Shown piece after piece: positions 12,176 to 25,099 of a stretch of DNA of 64,000 nt. A program made the translations under genes and the position numbers. A model generated the notes under the pieces. It was not told the origin of the DNA. It searched no databases and worked only from the letters and a program-made list of their open reading frames with translations. Positions within the stretch are counted from its first letter, which is position 1, and the number at the start of each line of letters is the position of its first letter. Source of the DNA: Capra hircus (lineage: Eukaryota > Chordata > Mammalia > Artiodactyla > Bovidae); the NCBI RefSeq assembly GCF_001704415.2, contig NC_030819.1, positions 33,722,575 to 33,786,574 of the forward strand, given 5' to 3'.

Positions 12176-12929
12176 GTAAGGAACTTTTTAAGCATTGATA
12201 ATGTTGCATTGTACCATTGCCTCGCAATTTGTCTACATTAGCTATTTTTTTCTGGTTTCAGTGAAATTCTTGTATTATTATTGCACATGCGTATTTCCTG
12301 TCTCCATATCCAACGTACACAAAACTGGAAAGAACTTTGCTTTGAAATTAGTTTCTTCTCCAGGGTAGCATTAGAATTTATTAAATTTAACAGCTGTGTT
12401 AGATTTGGACATGTTTTATTCCAGATCAGAGTCTATTAAGCATTCAGTAGAGCTTATTTCTGTCATTGAAACCTTCCTTCCCAGCTAGCTTGTAAAGAAT
12501 CAAATTTTTTTCTTAACTTGTAGAATTATTTCTATTTTAGAACTTTTTAAAAGCCCAGTTTTCTTGTTAGATTTTTTAGAATTATAGTTTACTTTTTCCT
12601 GTTCCTCTCAACTTCTGTCTGGCCTGTTTGTTTTGCTCTTTCTCTTTTTTCAAAACTAGAAAATAATCTGAGAATTTTGTATAGTTTGGGCATAGGAGAA
12701 GTCAAGGAAAAGCTTAGTAATACTGTGCTAATAAACCGATACCATCTGTGATATGGGTAACTATTCAGAACTCTACAGCCTAAGTCTCTGGGGTGCAGTT
12801 TACAACTTTGATTTTTTTTTTTTAATGTAGATCTGAACTTTAAAAACCTATTATTTGGAAATGAGTTTAAGCTTACCGAAATATTGTCAAAAATAAAAAT
12901 AATGCGTGAAATGACCCTATGCTCTTGAA

Positions 12930-13470
12930 TCAGCGTCACCTGTTGGCAGCATTTTGATCTGTTTGCTTTACTGTCTGTATACTCATGCTCTTATTCTCTC
13001 TCGCACACTCTGTATCTGTGTGTAAAACTTTTTTTTTCCTTGAGTCCTCTAAGAATAACTTGTATGCATCATGATCCTTTACTCTTAAGTAGTTTTGTGT
13101 TTTGTCAGTTGATCTGGTGATTCCTTTTTGGCACTTTTTCCCCCCTCCAGTCTAAGATCAGGCTTTGTATTTATTTCTCATGACTCTAGTCTCCTTTAAA
13201 CTGTTAACATTTTCACACCTTTTCTGTGTTTATTATGACATTGACATTTTTGAAGAATGTACTTTTTAAAATTTTTTTCCAAGAAGATGTTCCTCATTTT
13301 TGTTTGTCTAATATTTCCTTGTACTTAGATGCAGGTTGTGCATTCCAGACCAAAACACCATGTGAGTGGTGCTGAGTCCTTCTCAGGGCATCACAGCCAT
13401 CTGGGGGCACAGAAGGCCCACCTGCCCCTCACTGGTGATGGAATTTTTGATCACCTACAGGATTTTGTTT
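12930..13470 (-). mobile_element. old L1 3'-region remnant
   Basis: Phrases such as gatctggtgattcctttttg, gacattgacatttttgaaga and caggttgtgcattccagacc recur with the same order at 58100-58220, which also looks like an L1 3' region in antisense. Diverged; orientation moderately sure. Confidence 0.5.
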
Positions 13471-14217
13471 GATATCACTACTGCATAGTTATAATTTTTT
13501 CCCTTGAAACTAATAAGCAGTCTTTGAATTGACCCTGTTAAGTTTTAAGATACCTGCTTCCAAATTACCCTCTAGATTTATCATCTATTGATTGTTCTTG
13601 CCTGAACCAGTCTTTACTATAATGGTTGCAAAAATGATGATTTCTCCAACCACAGCACCCCCTCACATTCACCTGTTAGTCCTTTGGGTTTTAGTGTAAG
13701 CAAAAGTCCATTTAATATTTGTTTGCCATCTTATTATTGGTATAGACATGCATGTTTCTTTTCTATTCATTACTGTACTTAATTTATCATTTGAATGTTT
13801 AGATTGGCTCAGATTTCACTAGTGGGAGATCCTTCATGCTGGCTTCTGTGTTCTGATAACATGCCTCTTTTTTTTTTTTTTAAAGTACTACCTTCCTGGC
13901 ATAACAGGTTATTCCAGGCTTATCTGTTTGAGTTCTAGAATCAGTTATTTCTCTAAAAACGTAGGTTGCTTTTAGCGGGGAACACTCCTGGACAGCAGCT
14001 GAGCACTAGGTGTATTCACTGCATCCCCAGTACTCCTGTATGTGCATATAGACCTACATACATTTGTGTATTTCAGAAATCCTAAGTCCACACTGGTACC
14101 TCCAGCCTATTTCCCTATGATTCTTTCTTACCTTGTCCCATTTCATAATTATGTCCCTTCTTCCTGGCTCCCAACAATATCAATGTATTTATTTCTCATT
14201 TACTTAGTCCTAAAATA

Positions 14218-15196
14218 CGCAGGTCAGGAAGCAACAGTTAGAACTGGGCATGGAACAACAGACTGGTTCCAAATAGGAAAAGGAGTACGTCAAGGCTGTA
14301 TATTGTCACACTGCTTATTGAACTTCTATGCAGAGTACATCATGAGAAACGCTGGGCTGGAAGAAGCATAAGCTGGAATCAAGATTGCTGGGAGAAATAT
14401 CAATAACCTCAGATATGCAGATGACACCACCCTTATGGCAGAAAGTGAAGAGGAACTAAAAAGCCTCTTGATGAAAGTGAAAGAGGAGAGTGAAAAAGTT
14501 GGCTTAAAGCTCAACATTCAGAAAATGAAGATCATGGCATCTGGTCCCATCACTTCATGGCAAATAGATGGGGAAACAGTGGCAGCGGTATCAGACTTTA
14601 TTCTGGGCTCCAAAATCACTGCAGATAGTGATTGCAGCCATGAAATTAAAAGACACTTATTCCTTGGAAGAAAAGTTATGACCAACCTAGATGGCATGTT
14701 GAAAAGCAGAGACATTACTTTGCTAACAAAGGTCCGTCTAGTCAAGGCTATGGTTTTTCCTGTGGTCATGTATGGATGTGAGAGTTGGACTACGAAGAAA
14801 GCTTAGCGCTGAAGAATTGATGTTTTTGAACTGTGGTGTTGGAGAAGACTCTTGAGAGTCCCTTGGACTGCAAGGAGATCCAACCAGTCCATTCTAAAGG
14901 AGATCAACCCTGGGATTTCTTTGGAAGGACTGATGCTAAAGCTGAAACTCAAGTACTTTGGCCACCTCATGCGAAGAGTTGACTCATTGGAACAGACTCT
15001 TATGCTGGGAGGGATTGGGAGCAGGAGGAGAAGGGTACGACAGAGGATGAGATGGCTGGATGGCATCACTGACTCAATGGACGTGAGTCTGAATGAAGTC
15101 CGGGAGTTGGTGATGGACAGGGAGGCCTGGCGTGCTGCGATTCATGGGGTCGCAAACAGCAGACACGACTGAGCGACTGAACTGAACTGAACTGAA
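14218..15196 (+). mobile_element. BovB (RTE) LINE, 5'-truncated 3' fragment
   Basis: About 980 bases of the 3' part of BovB, starting inside the reverse transcriptase region and ending gactgagcgactgaactg plus an (aactg)n tail. The polymerase motif L-R-Y-A-D-D-T-T-L-M-A-E is readable near 14407-14442. The frame is broken by stops, for example after GLEEA at 14369-14371. A short flanking duplication, ctaaaata, lies at 14210-14217 and 15204-15211. It is a dead insertion, useful as a ruminant marker. Confidence 0.93.
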
Positions 15197-15294
15197 AATA
15201 TGTCTAAAATAGTTTTATATTTGCTTTTCCCACACTACTATAAAAACAAACTCACTAAAAAGAGTTCAGGATTTGTCACTCTTGCTCCTACCCC

Positions 15295-15306
15295 GCCCCC
15301 CCCCCC
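15295..15306. repeat. poly-C run
   Basis: A run of C residues spanning the line break near 15295-15306, next to taccccg. It could be length-variable or an assembly-sensitive site. Confidence 0.85.
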
Positions 15307-16039
15307 AACCTTGTCCTACCCCAGGACTGAAGTCAAACTGTGTTCATGAGGTACCATGTTCTTAAGTTACTGCGTTCATAAGTTACTTGGTTCTTTTTCC
15401 CCACACCCTTTCAGTGGGGTTATGTTATTCCTTTGGAATAGAGTCGGGTTCATTTGTTTTCCTTTTCTGTTTCTTTCAACTTTATTTAACGTGGATGAAA
15501 GTAGGTAGAGCTAGTCGAGTCTTTGAAAGTGACAACAGTCAAGAATTGCCTTCCTTCCCTTGTTCCTGAAAACAGGACCTTTTACCTGGTCCATTTTGTC
15601 TCACCCTATCCTGGGACAGGGGTTCATCTCCTTAGAGTGAGTAAGATCTGATCTCAGGGAGGAGGAGAAGGAGGGGTGACCTTTAGGCATGGAGATAACT
15701 TAGCCTTGAACAATGAGAGGCTGCCCAGGAATGCCCAAGGTATGGCAGAAAAGAGATGGATGAAAGGTGTGTCGCCGAGTCAGATTCCTCTTCTCCCTCT
15801 TGTAACTGTCTTCCCAGCCCTTTGTAGAGGTCATTGGTTTAATTGCTGACCTCTAGCGTGTCCTCCCAACCTGGAGCTCTCAGACTTCCATAGAGAGTGG
15901 TCTGTGACCCAGTGCACCATTTCAGTTTGCTTTTAAGTTTAAGGATCCCTCCTTGCACATCCTTAGATGTAGTTTTAGTTTTTGAATGTGTAGAACTTAA
16001 CGTGTTTCCACAAGTTAATTTGTGAAAAAATGGTGTTCT

Positions 16040-16680
16040 TACCCTAGTGTATTCCCTCTCTCATCTCTGGCACCCTACTCCCCTTCACACCATGCTTGTT
16101 GGTTATGAGGATCATTATTTTCCAGTTTCTCCTTCATGTGTTTATTAAAGAGTAATACATAAGCATACACACCATCTGTATCTGCATTGACATAGGTAAA
16201 AATATAGTATGTGTGTATATGTATATATACATATATATGTAATTATTCTCCATTTTTATTTTTCAAAGTATAGCCTTTTATATATACTCTTCTGTACATT
16301 GTCTTTTCACTTTACTGTATCTCCTAGAAGTCATTTCTTCTCAGTTCATAGAGATTTTCATAATTCATATTTTACATCTGCATAGCATATGGTGTGTGTG
16401 TGTAAATATATATATATACATAGTTTATTTAATCAATGTCTTATGCTTAGACAGTTAAGTACTTTCTAATATTTTGCAACAACAGCAATGAATATTGTTA
16501 GAGGTGTGAAGTAAGATTGTTGGGTTGAAGGCTAACGCCTGGGTAGTTTTGTGAGAGTTTTCCTTCTGTTTTGCGTTCTCACCAGCAGTCCATGAGAGCG
16601 CCTCTTTCTCCACGGCCTTGCCAGCAGAATGTGTTGTCTGTCATACCTTTTCATTTGTGTCAGCCTGATGGGTGAGAAAT
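16040..16680 (-). mobile_element. old L1-type LINE remnant
   Basis: Antisense L1-like text: catttcttctcagttcatag, gtgaagtaagattgttgggt, gttctcaccagcagtccatg and tttgtgtcagcctgatgggt. These match the 3' ORF2/UTR layout of old mammalian L1s. Very diverged. Confidence 0.5.
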
Positions 16681-18498
16681 GGCCCTGCATACTTGGAAGG
16701 CTTTTTCCTGTAGCTGGTGCTCAGAACCCTCAAGTTCTTGCTGTGTGTGGCATTTTCACATCAAGGTTTGGGTTTTTCCCTTGGGGGGATTATTTTGTCA
16801 GCTCTCCTCTTCTGTTCTCCTTCTGAAGCCTTTTGTGCCTTGCACTCTCCACTCAGCGCCACCCCCACCCCAGCCCTGGCACCTCCTCTTCAGCCCTGGC
16901 CCCCCGGGGCTTGTAGAGGCAGGTGGGTGAAGAAAATTTTGGTTTTTTCCTCTGGTTTCAGGTAACTTAAAAGTTGTGAGATCCACTATTTCCTAATACT
17001 GCTGAAGGCTTGAATCACGTGTGGTTTTCTTTGCTCTGTGTTGGTTTTATGTTGTTTTGAAAGGAATGTGAATGGTAATACTTAGAATCAGACAGTCATT
17101 ATTGTCTTCTAGCCCCAGAAGCCCCAGGTGTGAACCTCTGTATGTTTAAACATGGCTTATGTATAACCATGTTTTGAATCCCATGGGGCTGTCCAGGCAC
17201 CTGTCATAGTTTTAGACTGCTTTCCTTCGAATTAGTTGGTTGACAGTAGAGGAATAAATATTTATGTCAGTAGTCAATGAAAAATATAATTTCTTTTCCT
17301 CCAGAAGTAATAAATATCTCAATATGATGGACGCATTCCTTATGCTGCTGTTTTTTCAAAAAATAAGGATAGACTTTGAAAGAAGCTGAGCATAAACATT
17401 GAAATGTCTTGGCTTCTTCTCTGATCATGTGCTGCTTCACTGATCATGAGCCTCTGTTCGTTCTGCCCAGAGATTGAAGCTCTATTGCTTTTGCAGTTTG
17501 CGGCTGTTTTCTTGGTGTGGTGTTTAAGGAATGGTAGGACTCATTAGAAACCTCATAGTTGGGAGAGAATTCAGCCATAGCATTTGCAGTGCTCTAGGCT
17601 CCCTGGGTCTTTGGGGCGGGGGCAGTTTGCTGTGATTTCTCATTCCCATTACTTGGAGTGAACCCTGGCTGCTATGGTGCAGCACTGTCTGCGGTCCAGG
17701 GGGCTTTGGAAAGGGTAATGCTAACAGAGAGAGTGTGTCAGAGAGAGAGTCTGAGCTGGGGGGTAGATGAATATTTACCAGTCCAACATTCACTTTGATT
17801 TACAGCTACCAGCTTTCTAGTGAGAAACTTCCTGTTGCTTTTTAAATTAAACTCTTCTCTAACCTATGGACAGCCATACTTTTAAAGTGAGTTAACAGTT
17901 ACTTAAGACAGCATAATAATTCTTCTCTTTATCTTGAAACATGAATGAAGTAACTTACTAACACATGATCATGTGTGAAAAGATGTAATTTCCTAATTGT
18001 ATTCACAGCTGCAGTAGTCATTATTTTTTATCTTTTACCCAAATGTTTTTAGACTCTCTTGAGTTCGATACTAACATTTTGTTGGACTGTCAACTTAAAA
18101 TATCAAAGTGGTTTTTTAAATGAATGCTTTGTATTACTACTTTTTAAATACATTGTATATTTATTATACTTTTCATTTAGATGTTAAAGACAGTACAGTA
18201 TTTCAGGGAGATTCCTTACATGGAAAAATATTTCAACTTCATTATTATTTTTTAATATATTATTTGTGGTTTATTAATATTAAGGGAAGAATGCCTAAGA
18301 ATAATAGAAATTACTTCTTTATCCAAGTTTGGTCCAAATTTCATGTGAATTTCATTTATTTAAAGAAAGAAACAGTCAACGACTGATGAAAAATAATGTC
18401 TCATAGAGCTATTTTTGTCTACTGTTTCCTTAACTTTATAGAAAATTATAAATTATTTATTTAGTCATGTTGTTAATGTGGTTTATTTAATCTTTTAG

Positions 18499-18703
18499 AA
18501 AGGACAACTGGGCAGACCAATTTTGGATGTGCCATATTGGAATGCAAAACCAGCTCCCATGCCTAACATTGGATCAAAATATGGAAGAAAAGCTACCTGG
18601 ATAGGCGCAAGTGGGGATCAGACTTTCCTACGAATTGATGAAGCACTTATTAATTCTCATGTGCTTGCTACATCAGAAATTTTTGCCAGTAAACACATTA
18701 TAG
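18499..18703 (+). CDS. MYCBP2: MYCBP2 exon e4: end of RCC1 propeller and following segment
   Basis: 205 bases, phase 0 to phase 1. It opens KGQLGRPILDVPYWNAK, finishing the blade begun in e3 (G-S-F-S-K-G-Q-L-G). It continues into a segment containing KYGRKATWIGASGDQTFLRI, which looks like one more propeller-type strand pair (W-x-G-A-S-G-D-Q-T), then INSHVLATSEIFASKHII. The acceptor is tcttttag and the donor TAG/gtaata. Sequence is very close to what I remember for mammalian MYCBP2. Confidence 0.96.
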
Positions 18704-19329
18704 GTAATACCCCCCCAAAACAAATCTCCCTCTGAAAGCAAATGGTTCATCTTTCCCTATTACGACATGTTGTCCTGTAGCTTTTTGTCTTCTTTCTGTT
18801 TGAAGACGTTTAAAAGAAGCTTTTGAGTGCCTGTGTTTATATGTATATATGCACGGAAAGAATGAAATTATTAGGAGACTAGTTTATAAACTAGAGAGTG
18901 TTGGAAATAGGAAACTAATTGTATGGTATAAAACCTGTATTAGAAAGAGGAAGTTTTCTGTATCGGTTCTTGATAAATAAATGATAGAATTTCGCTATGG
19001 AAATTTCACTACATAAATCAGACTTTAAAGTTTCATTGAGACCAAGGTGTCAATTTATACTTGTGTCTATGATATCATGAATAATTATATAATAGGGTGG
19101 TATAGTATGGAAATTAAGAGCATGTGTTGTGGATTTAGAAAGCCTGAGGTTTTAGTCCACATTCTGCTATTTAAAGGTTTTTAGTTACCTAACCCCTAAG
19201 TCTTAGTTCAGTTTCTTCATCTATTAAATGGAGATAGTAATAATACTTACGTTATAGGAAATGCTTATAAGTTGGGGGAGTGTGAAAAGGTAGTGCATCT
19301 TTAAAATACATAATTTTTTTTTTCCCAAG
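18704..19329 (+). other. intron 4 with MIR at about 19095-19290
   Basis: 626 bases. The second half is a MIR in sense orientation (ggaaattaagagcatgtg, cagtttcttcatctattaaa, tggagatagtaataatactt). Nothing else is recognised. Confidence 0.75.
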
Positions 19330-19483
19330 GCTTGGTACCTGCTTCTATATCAGAGCCTCCTCCATTTAAGTGTCTTCTGATAAATAAAGTGGATGGGAGC
19401 TGTAAAACTTTTAATGACTCTGAACAAGAGGACCTGCAGGGATTTGGTGTGTGTCTTGATCCTGTGTATGATGTCATTTGGAG
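19330..19483 (+). CDS. MYCBP2: MYCBP2 exon e5: linker after RCC1 region
   Basis: 154 bases, phase 1 to phase 2. The frame gives LVPASISEPPPFKCLLIN, then KVDGSCKTFNDSEQEDLQGF and LDPVYDVIW. A T-rich tract precedes the acceptor cccaag. The donor is GAG/gtgagc, splitting the arginine shared with e6. No named domain is recognised. The D-x-V-Y-D-V-I-W strand leads into e6 (R-F-R-P-S-T-R-E-L-W), so the two exons probably form one folded unit. Confidence 0.95.
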
Positions 19484-19639
19484 GTGAGCTTCTCCATTTT
19501 TAAGAAAGTAATAAATATGTTTTGATCAAATTGTACTTTGGAATATGAAAGCTATGTACAGGCAGACATTTCATCGATGAGAACTCTTTTGTTCAACTGT
19601 TAGCTACACTATTGCAGTGCCTCTCCGGAACCTCTCCAG

Positions 19640-19860
19640 TATAGTGCAGCAGTTAAAAACATGCATTCTGAGCCAGGCTGCCTAGGTTTATCTCACTTGC
19701 ACACTTTGCTTTCTTTGTCAGTGTGGAGAGGTTACTTTGACTCTGCATGTCTTACTGTTCTCATTTATAAAATAGGGATACTAATGGGGCCTCATAGGCT
19801 ATCATGAGAGTTGAAGAACTTAGGGCAGAGGCACGTAGTAAGGTGCTGTGAAAGGCTTTG
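19640..19860 (+). repeat. MIR SINE fragment
   Basis: Sense MIR order: agtgcagcagttaaaaacat, gagccaggctgcctaggttt, ttctcatttataaaataggg and aggcacgtagtaaggtgct. Confidence 0.8.
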
Positions 19861-21789
19861 TCACTGTCGTTATTGTAAGCAGTTTCATGTTCAAGAGTTC
19901 TCTTGTTCCTTATTTTTAGTCTGTCAGCAGTCTTATCTGTATTATACAGAATTCACTCTATTTCTTGGTTCTGTAAATATCTAATTATTACCAACTATGT
20001 AGATGAAATTATGCCAAAGACTACAGAATAAATAAAACCAATGAACCTTGCCCTTAGGAATGTACATAACAAAATTCCCATATTGGTAGAGAAATACACC
20101 GGTTTATCAAACTCTGAGAATTTTAAAAATGTACAGATGGATACAGGTACACAAGCAATCCAAGAAATTATATTGCATTTGTTTAAAATTTACTGTAGTG
20201 CTTTATATACATGAGTCAAGGAAGGCGTTATGCCAGATTTCTAGCTTTGATGACTCATAAGGGAGTCATGCCTTTACCAGAGTGGCACATCCCAGGACTT
20301 ACTTTTTCTTCTCCCTCGAGTTGTTTATTTGGCTAGCCTTAGTTGGCAGGAGAAGACTTTCTCTGTCTTCTTTCTTCTGCCCATTCCTACTTGCCTTTCT
20401 ACCAGCCGGCCAGGTCTTAAAAGGCCATATTTTCTATCAGTTGTGAGTCATGACTCCAAATGTAGGAGTTACAGTGCTTCCAGATTGCTGACAAGCTTAC
20501 TGTCTCATTTGGGCATTTTGTGAGGCAACTTGGAGGCCAGAATTGAATTGAGTAGTGCTTTTTGATTCCCCAGCAGCAATATACAGGATGGATCAGATAA
20601 CAAGAGGCTGGGGGGTGAGTAGTGTTAAAGTGATTCTTATGATGACATGAGGCCCTGGGAACCAGAATTAAAGTGGTCACAGTGAAATAAATGGCAGGGA
20701 TAGAGAAGCAAATGATGAAAAGGTAGATTTTGTGTTCAGTTATTTACTGATTAGAAGTCGGTACAAGACACTTAGCTACCAAAGAGTGAGCTCTGGTTTG
20801 GACCTACGTTTAAATTGATGTTTTATTTTCCATGATCCTTATAATATGTTTTAGTTTTAAACCAATTAAATTTGCATTAATAGAATAAAACGAAAGCTGG
20901 CAGTATGGAATTTGTTTCTGGATCCATTTGATAGATTAGAAATGCACTCTTTAACTTAGAAATAATGGTAGGAGTAGATTCTAACGATATAACTAGAGTC
21001 GTTTTCCTGGAGCCTTAACAGAACTGTGACGTGTGGTATGTGGTTAGGTGAACCTTGCCTTTTCCACATATGGTGGTAGCAGGGGGATGGGTGATCTCAG
21101 ATGCCTGGCCAGGTCTCTGATCATTTACCCCCTTATTCCAAAACAGAGATTAAAACCTGAAGGGCAGTCTCCTCCTGTGTTTCAGTGAAACAGCTGGAAG
21201 TTGGAGAGTTCCTTTCATTATGCTGACTTCTGGCAACTTTGTGTCCATTGTGTTGAAGGATACCTGCATTTTACTCCATCACAGACACTGCAGATTCAGT
21301 ATTAGCTTACTTTGACTTTCCTTCCTGTCCAAGCCTGCATCCTTTTGTATTCTTAACAATAACTTCTCCTGAATAATTAGAAACTTCATGCCTGTAAAGA
21401 GCAGATGAATATTAGTAGCAGTTTTATTTTTCATTTCAAAATTTACAGAACTGACACATAAATCTGCGTTGCTAGTTTTTTAAAAGACAAAGCAAATATA
21501 CAAACAGTAAGAATGATGTGGTCCATCTCCGTGTCTTTTTTTCTCCCCCATACCAAATCCCACTAACTTCCTCCATGGGTCACAAAGTGTGGTTTATATT
21601 GTGTGATACCTTTCAAAATGCATGTCTTTTGTGTTTTTTATATATAAATTAGAACTGCAAGTAGCAGATTGATAGATTAAATTTAAAAAAGCAATAACCC
21701 AGTAATATTAATGCTACTAATTATAGCAGCAGTTAATATTTTTATAGAATTTATTCTTTGCAAAGTATTATTTCTAAGTATGTGTTTAA

Positions 21790-22340
21790 AAATAATTCTT
21801 AATTGTGATAAAAACATAAAATGTACTATCTTAATCATTTTTAAGTGTACAGTTCAGTAGTGTTAAATATAGTCACATTGTTGAATGGTAGATCTCTGGA
21901 ACATTTTCACTTTGTAAAACTGAAACGTGTGCAAAGAACACCTATTTCTCCCTCCCTCCCACTCCTGACAACCACCTTTCTACTCTGTTTCTGCACCTTT
22001 GCCTTCTTCAGATGTGTAAGTGAAATTGTACACGGATTCATTTTGTGATGAGTTTATTTCACTTAGGGTCATGTCATCAGGGTTCATCCACATTGTAGCC
22101 TGTGACCGGATGGAGTTCTTTCTTTCTTTTTTAAAGCTGGATGGTAGTTCTTTGTATGTTACTATCACATTTACTTTATCCCTTCACCCATCAAAGGATG
22201 TTTGGGTTGCTCCAACCTCTTGGCTATTGTGGATAATGCTGGTCTGAATGTGAGCATACAGATATCTCGTCAGGATCCTGCTTTCAGTTCTTTTGACTGT
22301 GTACCCAAAGTGGGACTGCTGGATTTAAATGCTTATATAT
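21790..22340 (-). mobile_element. old L1 (L1M-type) 3' region
   Basis: Antisense landmarks: gtgtacagttcagtagtgtt, agtcacattgttgaatggta, gttcatccacattgtagcct, ggctattgtggataatgctg and gtgggactgctggatt. These are typical of old L1 3' ends across mammals. Confidence 0.8.
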
Positions 22341-23647
22341 TTAGTAAGTTTGGATCATCAAGTGCCATTGATTGAGAAGATCATCCTTTCTAAACTGATC
22401 TGAAATGTCGACTGTATCTAACATGAATAAGATTTTCTAGAGGATCAGTGTTTTCTGTTTAGACATCCCAGCTGTGAAAAATGAGGATTTGTTCTTCCTT
22501 CCCATGTACTTTTATACCTGTGCTTTAGAAACTGTGTAAAAGATTATCCGTAGCAGCATTTTTTTTAATAGTAGAAGACTGAATGGTTTTCATATTTTTC
22601 TATCAGTCATAAAATGGACAAATAGTTGTGATATAGTCATATGAGCTAATACCCTTACAACAGTGAAACTGAGTGAATTTGCAGCCACATCGCACTGTGT
22701 AAATACAAATTGTAAGAATATTCTTTTGTTTGAAGGAAGCAAGCCACAAAAGAATACACAAAGTATGTATCGTGTTCATAGACAATTCAAAACACAAAAC
22801 TTAAATTATATGCTATTTTGATACATGAAAAGCCAAAAAGAAAAGCAAGAAAATAATAAACTTTTGAAATTCAAGATACTTGTTCCTTTTGAAAGGGGAA
22901 GGAAGGGAATTGAGCAGGGAGGATGGCAACAGGATACTTAAGAGATAAATGATAATGTTCCTTTTACTAGTGTACATCATGTCATTATTCTTCATGCTTT
23001 ATTTTAAAAATATTTTGTTACTGTTCTTTTGCATTAACTCAGGAGTTGATAAAACAGCTTTTCCAAAAAAAGTTTAATAAATAAAAGACTGCGTTTTGAG
23101 AATTTTGTTATGGAAGAGATGAAAGGAATGAGACAGTGGCAGGATGTCATTGTGGGTTCTTCATAGTATTTATGACGCGTTACTGTTGATTAGTAAGATT
23201 CACCATCTCCATTCCGAAGAACAGCATTCCGTGTCCCTTACCCACTTTTGGTTTTGGATTATCTCTTTTTGGGTTGCAGGAGTTCCTCTCCATTATGGCT
23301 ATTGTTGTTTCATCTTGTGTTTGTTTTGTGTATTTTCTTTTGACTTTACACTTTTTCTTATGGAGTTTTGCTGTACAAAGGTTTTATATTTCTAAGTACA
23401 CATTAGACTTTAAAATATACTCTTGCTCTATTTTCATGCAATAATGTGATACATATTGCTGTTTTGTTCAAATTTTTTATGGTAACATAAATCATTTTAT
23501 ATTTTTAGCTCAGATATGGAAAGTAATGAGCTACATTTTGTCCTGTTTGAGCTGGCTGTATTATTCTCTTTGTGTCATCAATTTTGCTTAAAATGTTTTT
23601 AAAAAATGAAACTGTATGTTGAGGTGCTGTAATCTTTTTCTTGGAAG

Positions 23648-23820
23648 GTTTCGGCCAAGCACTAGAGAACTGTGGTGCTACAATGCAGTGGTTGCTGATG
23701 CCCGACTTCCTTCTGCAGCAGACATGCAGTCCCAATGTAGTATTCTGAGTCCTGAGCTGGCCTTACCGACAGGCTCAAGGGCTCTCACCACCCGGTCTCA
23801 TGCAGCTTTGCACATCCTAG
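23648..23820 (+). CDS. MYCBP2: MYCBP2 exon e6: linker before PHR1
   Basis: 173 bases, phase 2 to phase 1. It reads RFRPSTRELWCYNAVVADAR, followed by SAADMQSQCSILSPELALPT and TTRSHAALHIL. The acceptor is cttggaag and the donor TAG/gtaggg. It joins e7 through a shared glycine. No named domain is recognised. The sequence is mixed hydrophobic and serine-rich and lies just ahead of the helical lead-in to PHR1. Confidence 0.95.
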
Positions 23821-24757
23821 GTAGGGTTGGTGTTTGATGATCAACTAATTTTCGTTAATGTGTCCTGAAGATTTTTTTTTAAAGAGTATTTAAATTTGTG
23901 TATCATTCTGTCATGTTTGTTAAATAATAATGTGCTAGGTGCAAAATAAGTTAAATCTTCTAACTTTAAAAGGTTTCTCCTACAGAAAAAGGTACATTAG
24001 ACTTATACCAATACCATGAAAGATTTATATATTCCCAAATATAAAGCAGCCCTGAATATAATTTTCCTAACAGGTAAATCTTTTAAAATAATGTTTTTTG
24101 CTTACTTTGAATACATAAACTTTAGTGAAGCAGGTTAAATATTCAAATATATAATTACAGTATTTAATTTTTGTGCATTCTTTTAAAATAAATTCTATAA
24201 AAATATATAATTTTATAATTACCACTTCTGTTTCTTCTTACATAACAGTTTTCCACAGCACATTAAATTTACTTCTAATTAATTAATTTGAGATAAGCAT
24301 TTTTACAACATCTGGGAACCATTGTAAACATGCCAAACTAGCATTGATTAAGTTTATCTCAGGCTACTGTGTCTTCCTCAAATAGTTCCTTAAGAATCAA
24401 TCTAAAGTCTTAATCATTGGTAAGCAGAAAAAAAAAAGAATCAATCTGAAGTGATTCATAGAGTTTGATAAATGACGGACCTTGTAAGGACTCAGATATT
24501 AAATAAGCTCTTGCAACTTTTCAGAGAGAGTTTTGTGCAAAACATTGTCATACAGCATATATTTAAATATGATAGTTAACACAAGCAAAGGATAATTTGT
24601 ATTGGTTTTAAGTATCTTCCATGAAATGCTTGGTGTGAATTTGTTGAGCACATTTAGAGTTTGCTGTTTTAATTTATCACCTCCAGCATCTCAGATATTA
24701 CGAATACTAGGGGAAGTGTTCATTCAAGCAGTTGAATTTTCATTTGTTTGATTTTAG
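23821..24757 (+). other. intron 6
   Basis: 937 bases, AT-rich. I see no recognisable repeat or exon. Confidence 0.8.
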
Positions 24758-24883
24758 GTTGTCTTGATACCTTAGCAACTATGCAGGATTTAAAAATGGG
24801 TGTTGCGAGCACAGAGGAGGAAACTCAAGCAGTGATGAAGGTTTATTCCAAAGAAGATTACAGTGTAGTAAACAGGTTTGAAA
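24758..24883 (+). CDS. MYCBP2: MYCBP2 exon e7: lead-in and first strand of PHR1
   Basis: 126 bases, phase 1 to phase 1. It encodes CLDTLATMQDLKMG, a probable helix, and an acidic stretch TEEETQAVMKVYSKEDYS. It ends VVNRFE, the usual opening of a PHR (PAM-Highwire-RPM-1) beta-sandwich. The acceptor is gattttag and the donor AAA/gtatgt. It is followed by the shortest intron in the window, 88 bases. Confidence 0.95.
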
Positions 24884-24971
24884 GTATGTACATTTATGTT
24901 GAGGAAATACTGTCTTATAAATGAATTACATGGATGTTTTAAAATGTCAATTACCATTTGCGTCTTTTTAG

Positions 24972-25099
24972 GTCATGGAGGGGGCTGGGGCTACTCTGCT
25001 CACTCGGTGGAAGCGATACGTTTTAGTGCCGACACCGATATTTTACTTGGTGGCCTTGGTCTGTTTGGAGGTAGAGGAGAATATACTGCTAAAATTAAG
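24972..25099 (+). CDS. MYCBP2: MYCBP2 exon e8: PHR1 domain core
   Basis: 128 bases, phase 1 to phase 0. It carries SHGGGWGYSAHSVEAIRFSA, then DTDILLGGLGLFGG and GEYTAKIK. The run W-x-Y-x-x-x-x-x-E-A-I-R-F-x-x-D-x-D-I-x-L-x-G-x-G-L-F-G-G is diagnostic of PHR domains, also seen in BTBD1/2/3/6. The acceptor is tctttttag and the donor AAG/gtaagc. It codes the inner sheet of the sandwich. Confidence 0.97.

Larger units (their letters stand above)
12176..18498 (+). other. intron 3 (6.3 kb)
   Basis: It contains old L1-derived sequence (about 12930-13470 and 16040-16680), a BovB LINE 3' fragment (14218-15196), a poly-C run (15295-15306) and TA/TG-rich simple sequence (16205-16240, 16390-16425). The rest, including 16700-18498, shows nothing I can classify. 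Confidence 0.75.
19484..23647 (+). other. intron 5 (4.2 kb)
   Basis: It contains a MIR (about 19640-19860) and an old L1 3' piece (21790-22340). The stretches 19870-21780 and 22350-23640 are AT-rich and unclassified. Confidence 0.75.

Noticed and set aside
12589..12939. 116-codon minus-strand open frame in intron 3
   Set aside because: Lysine/arginine and serine-rich translation of a T-rich stretch, no domain; overlaps a diverged old repeat.
14435..15172. Open frames resembling reverse transcriptase C-terminus
   Set aside because: Part of a truncated BovB with stops and no start or promoter; annotated as a mobile element, not a gene.
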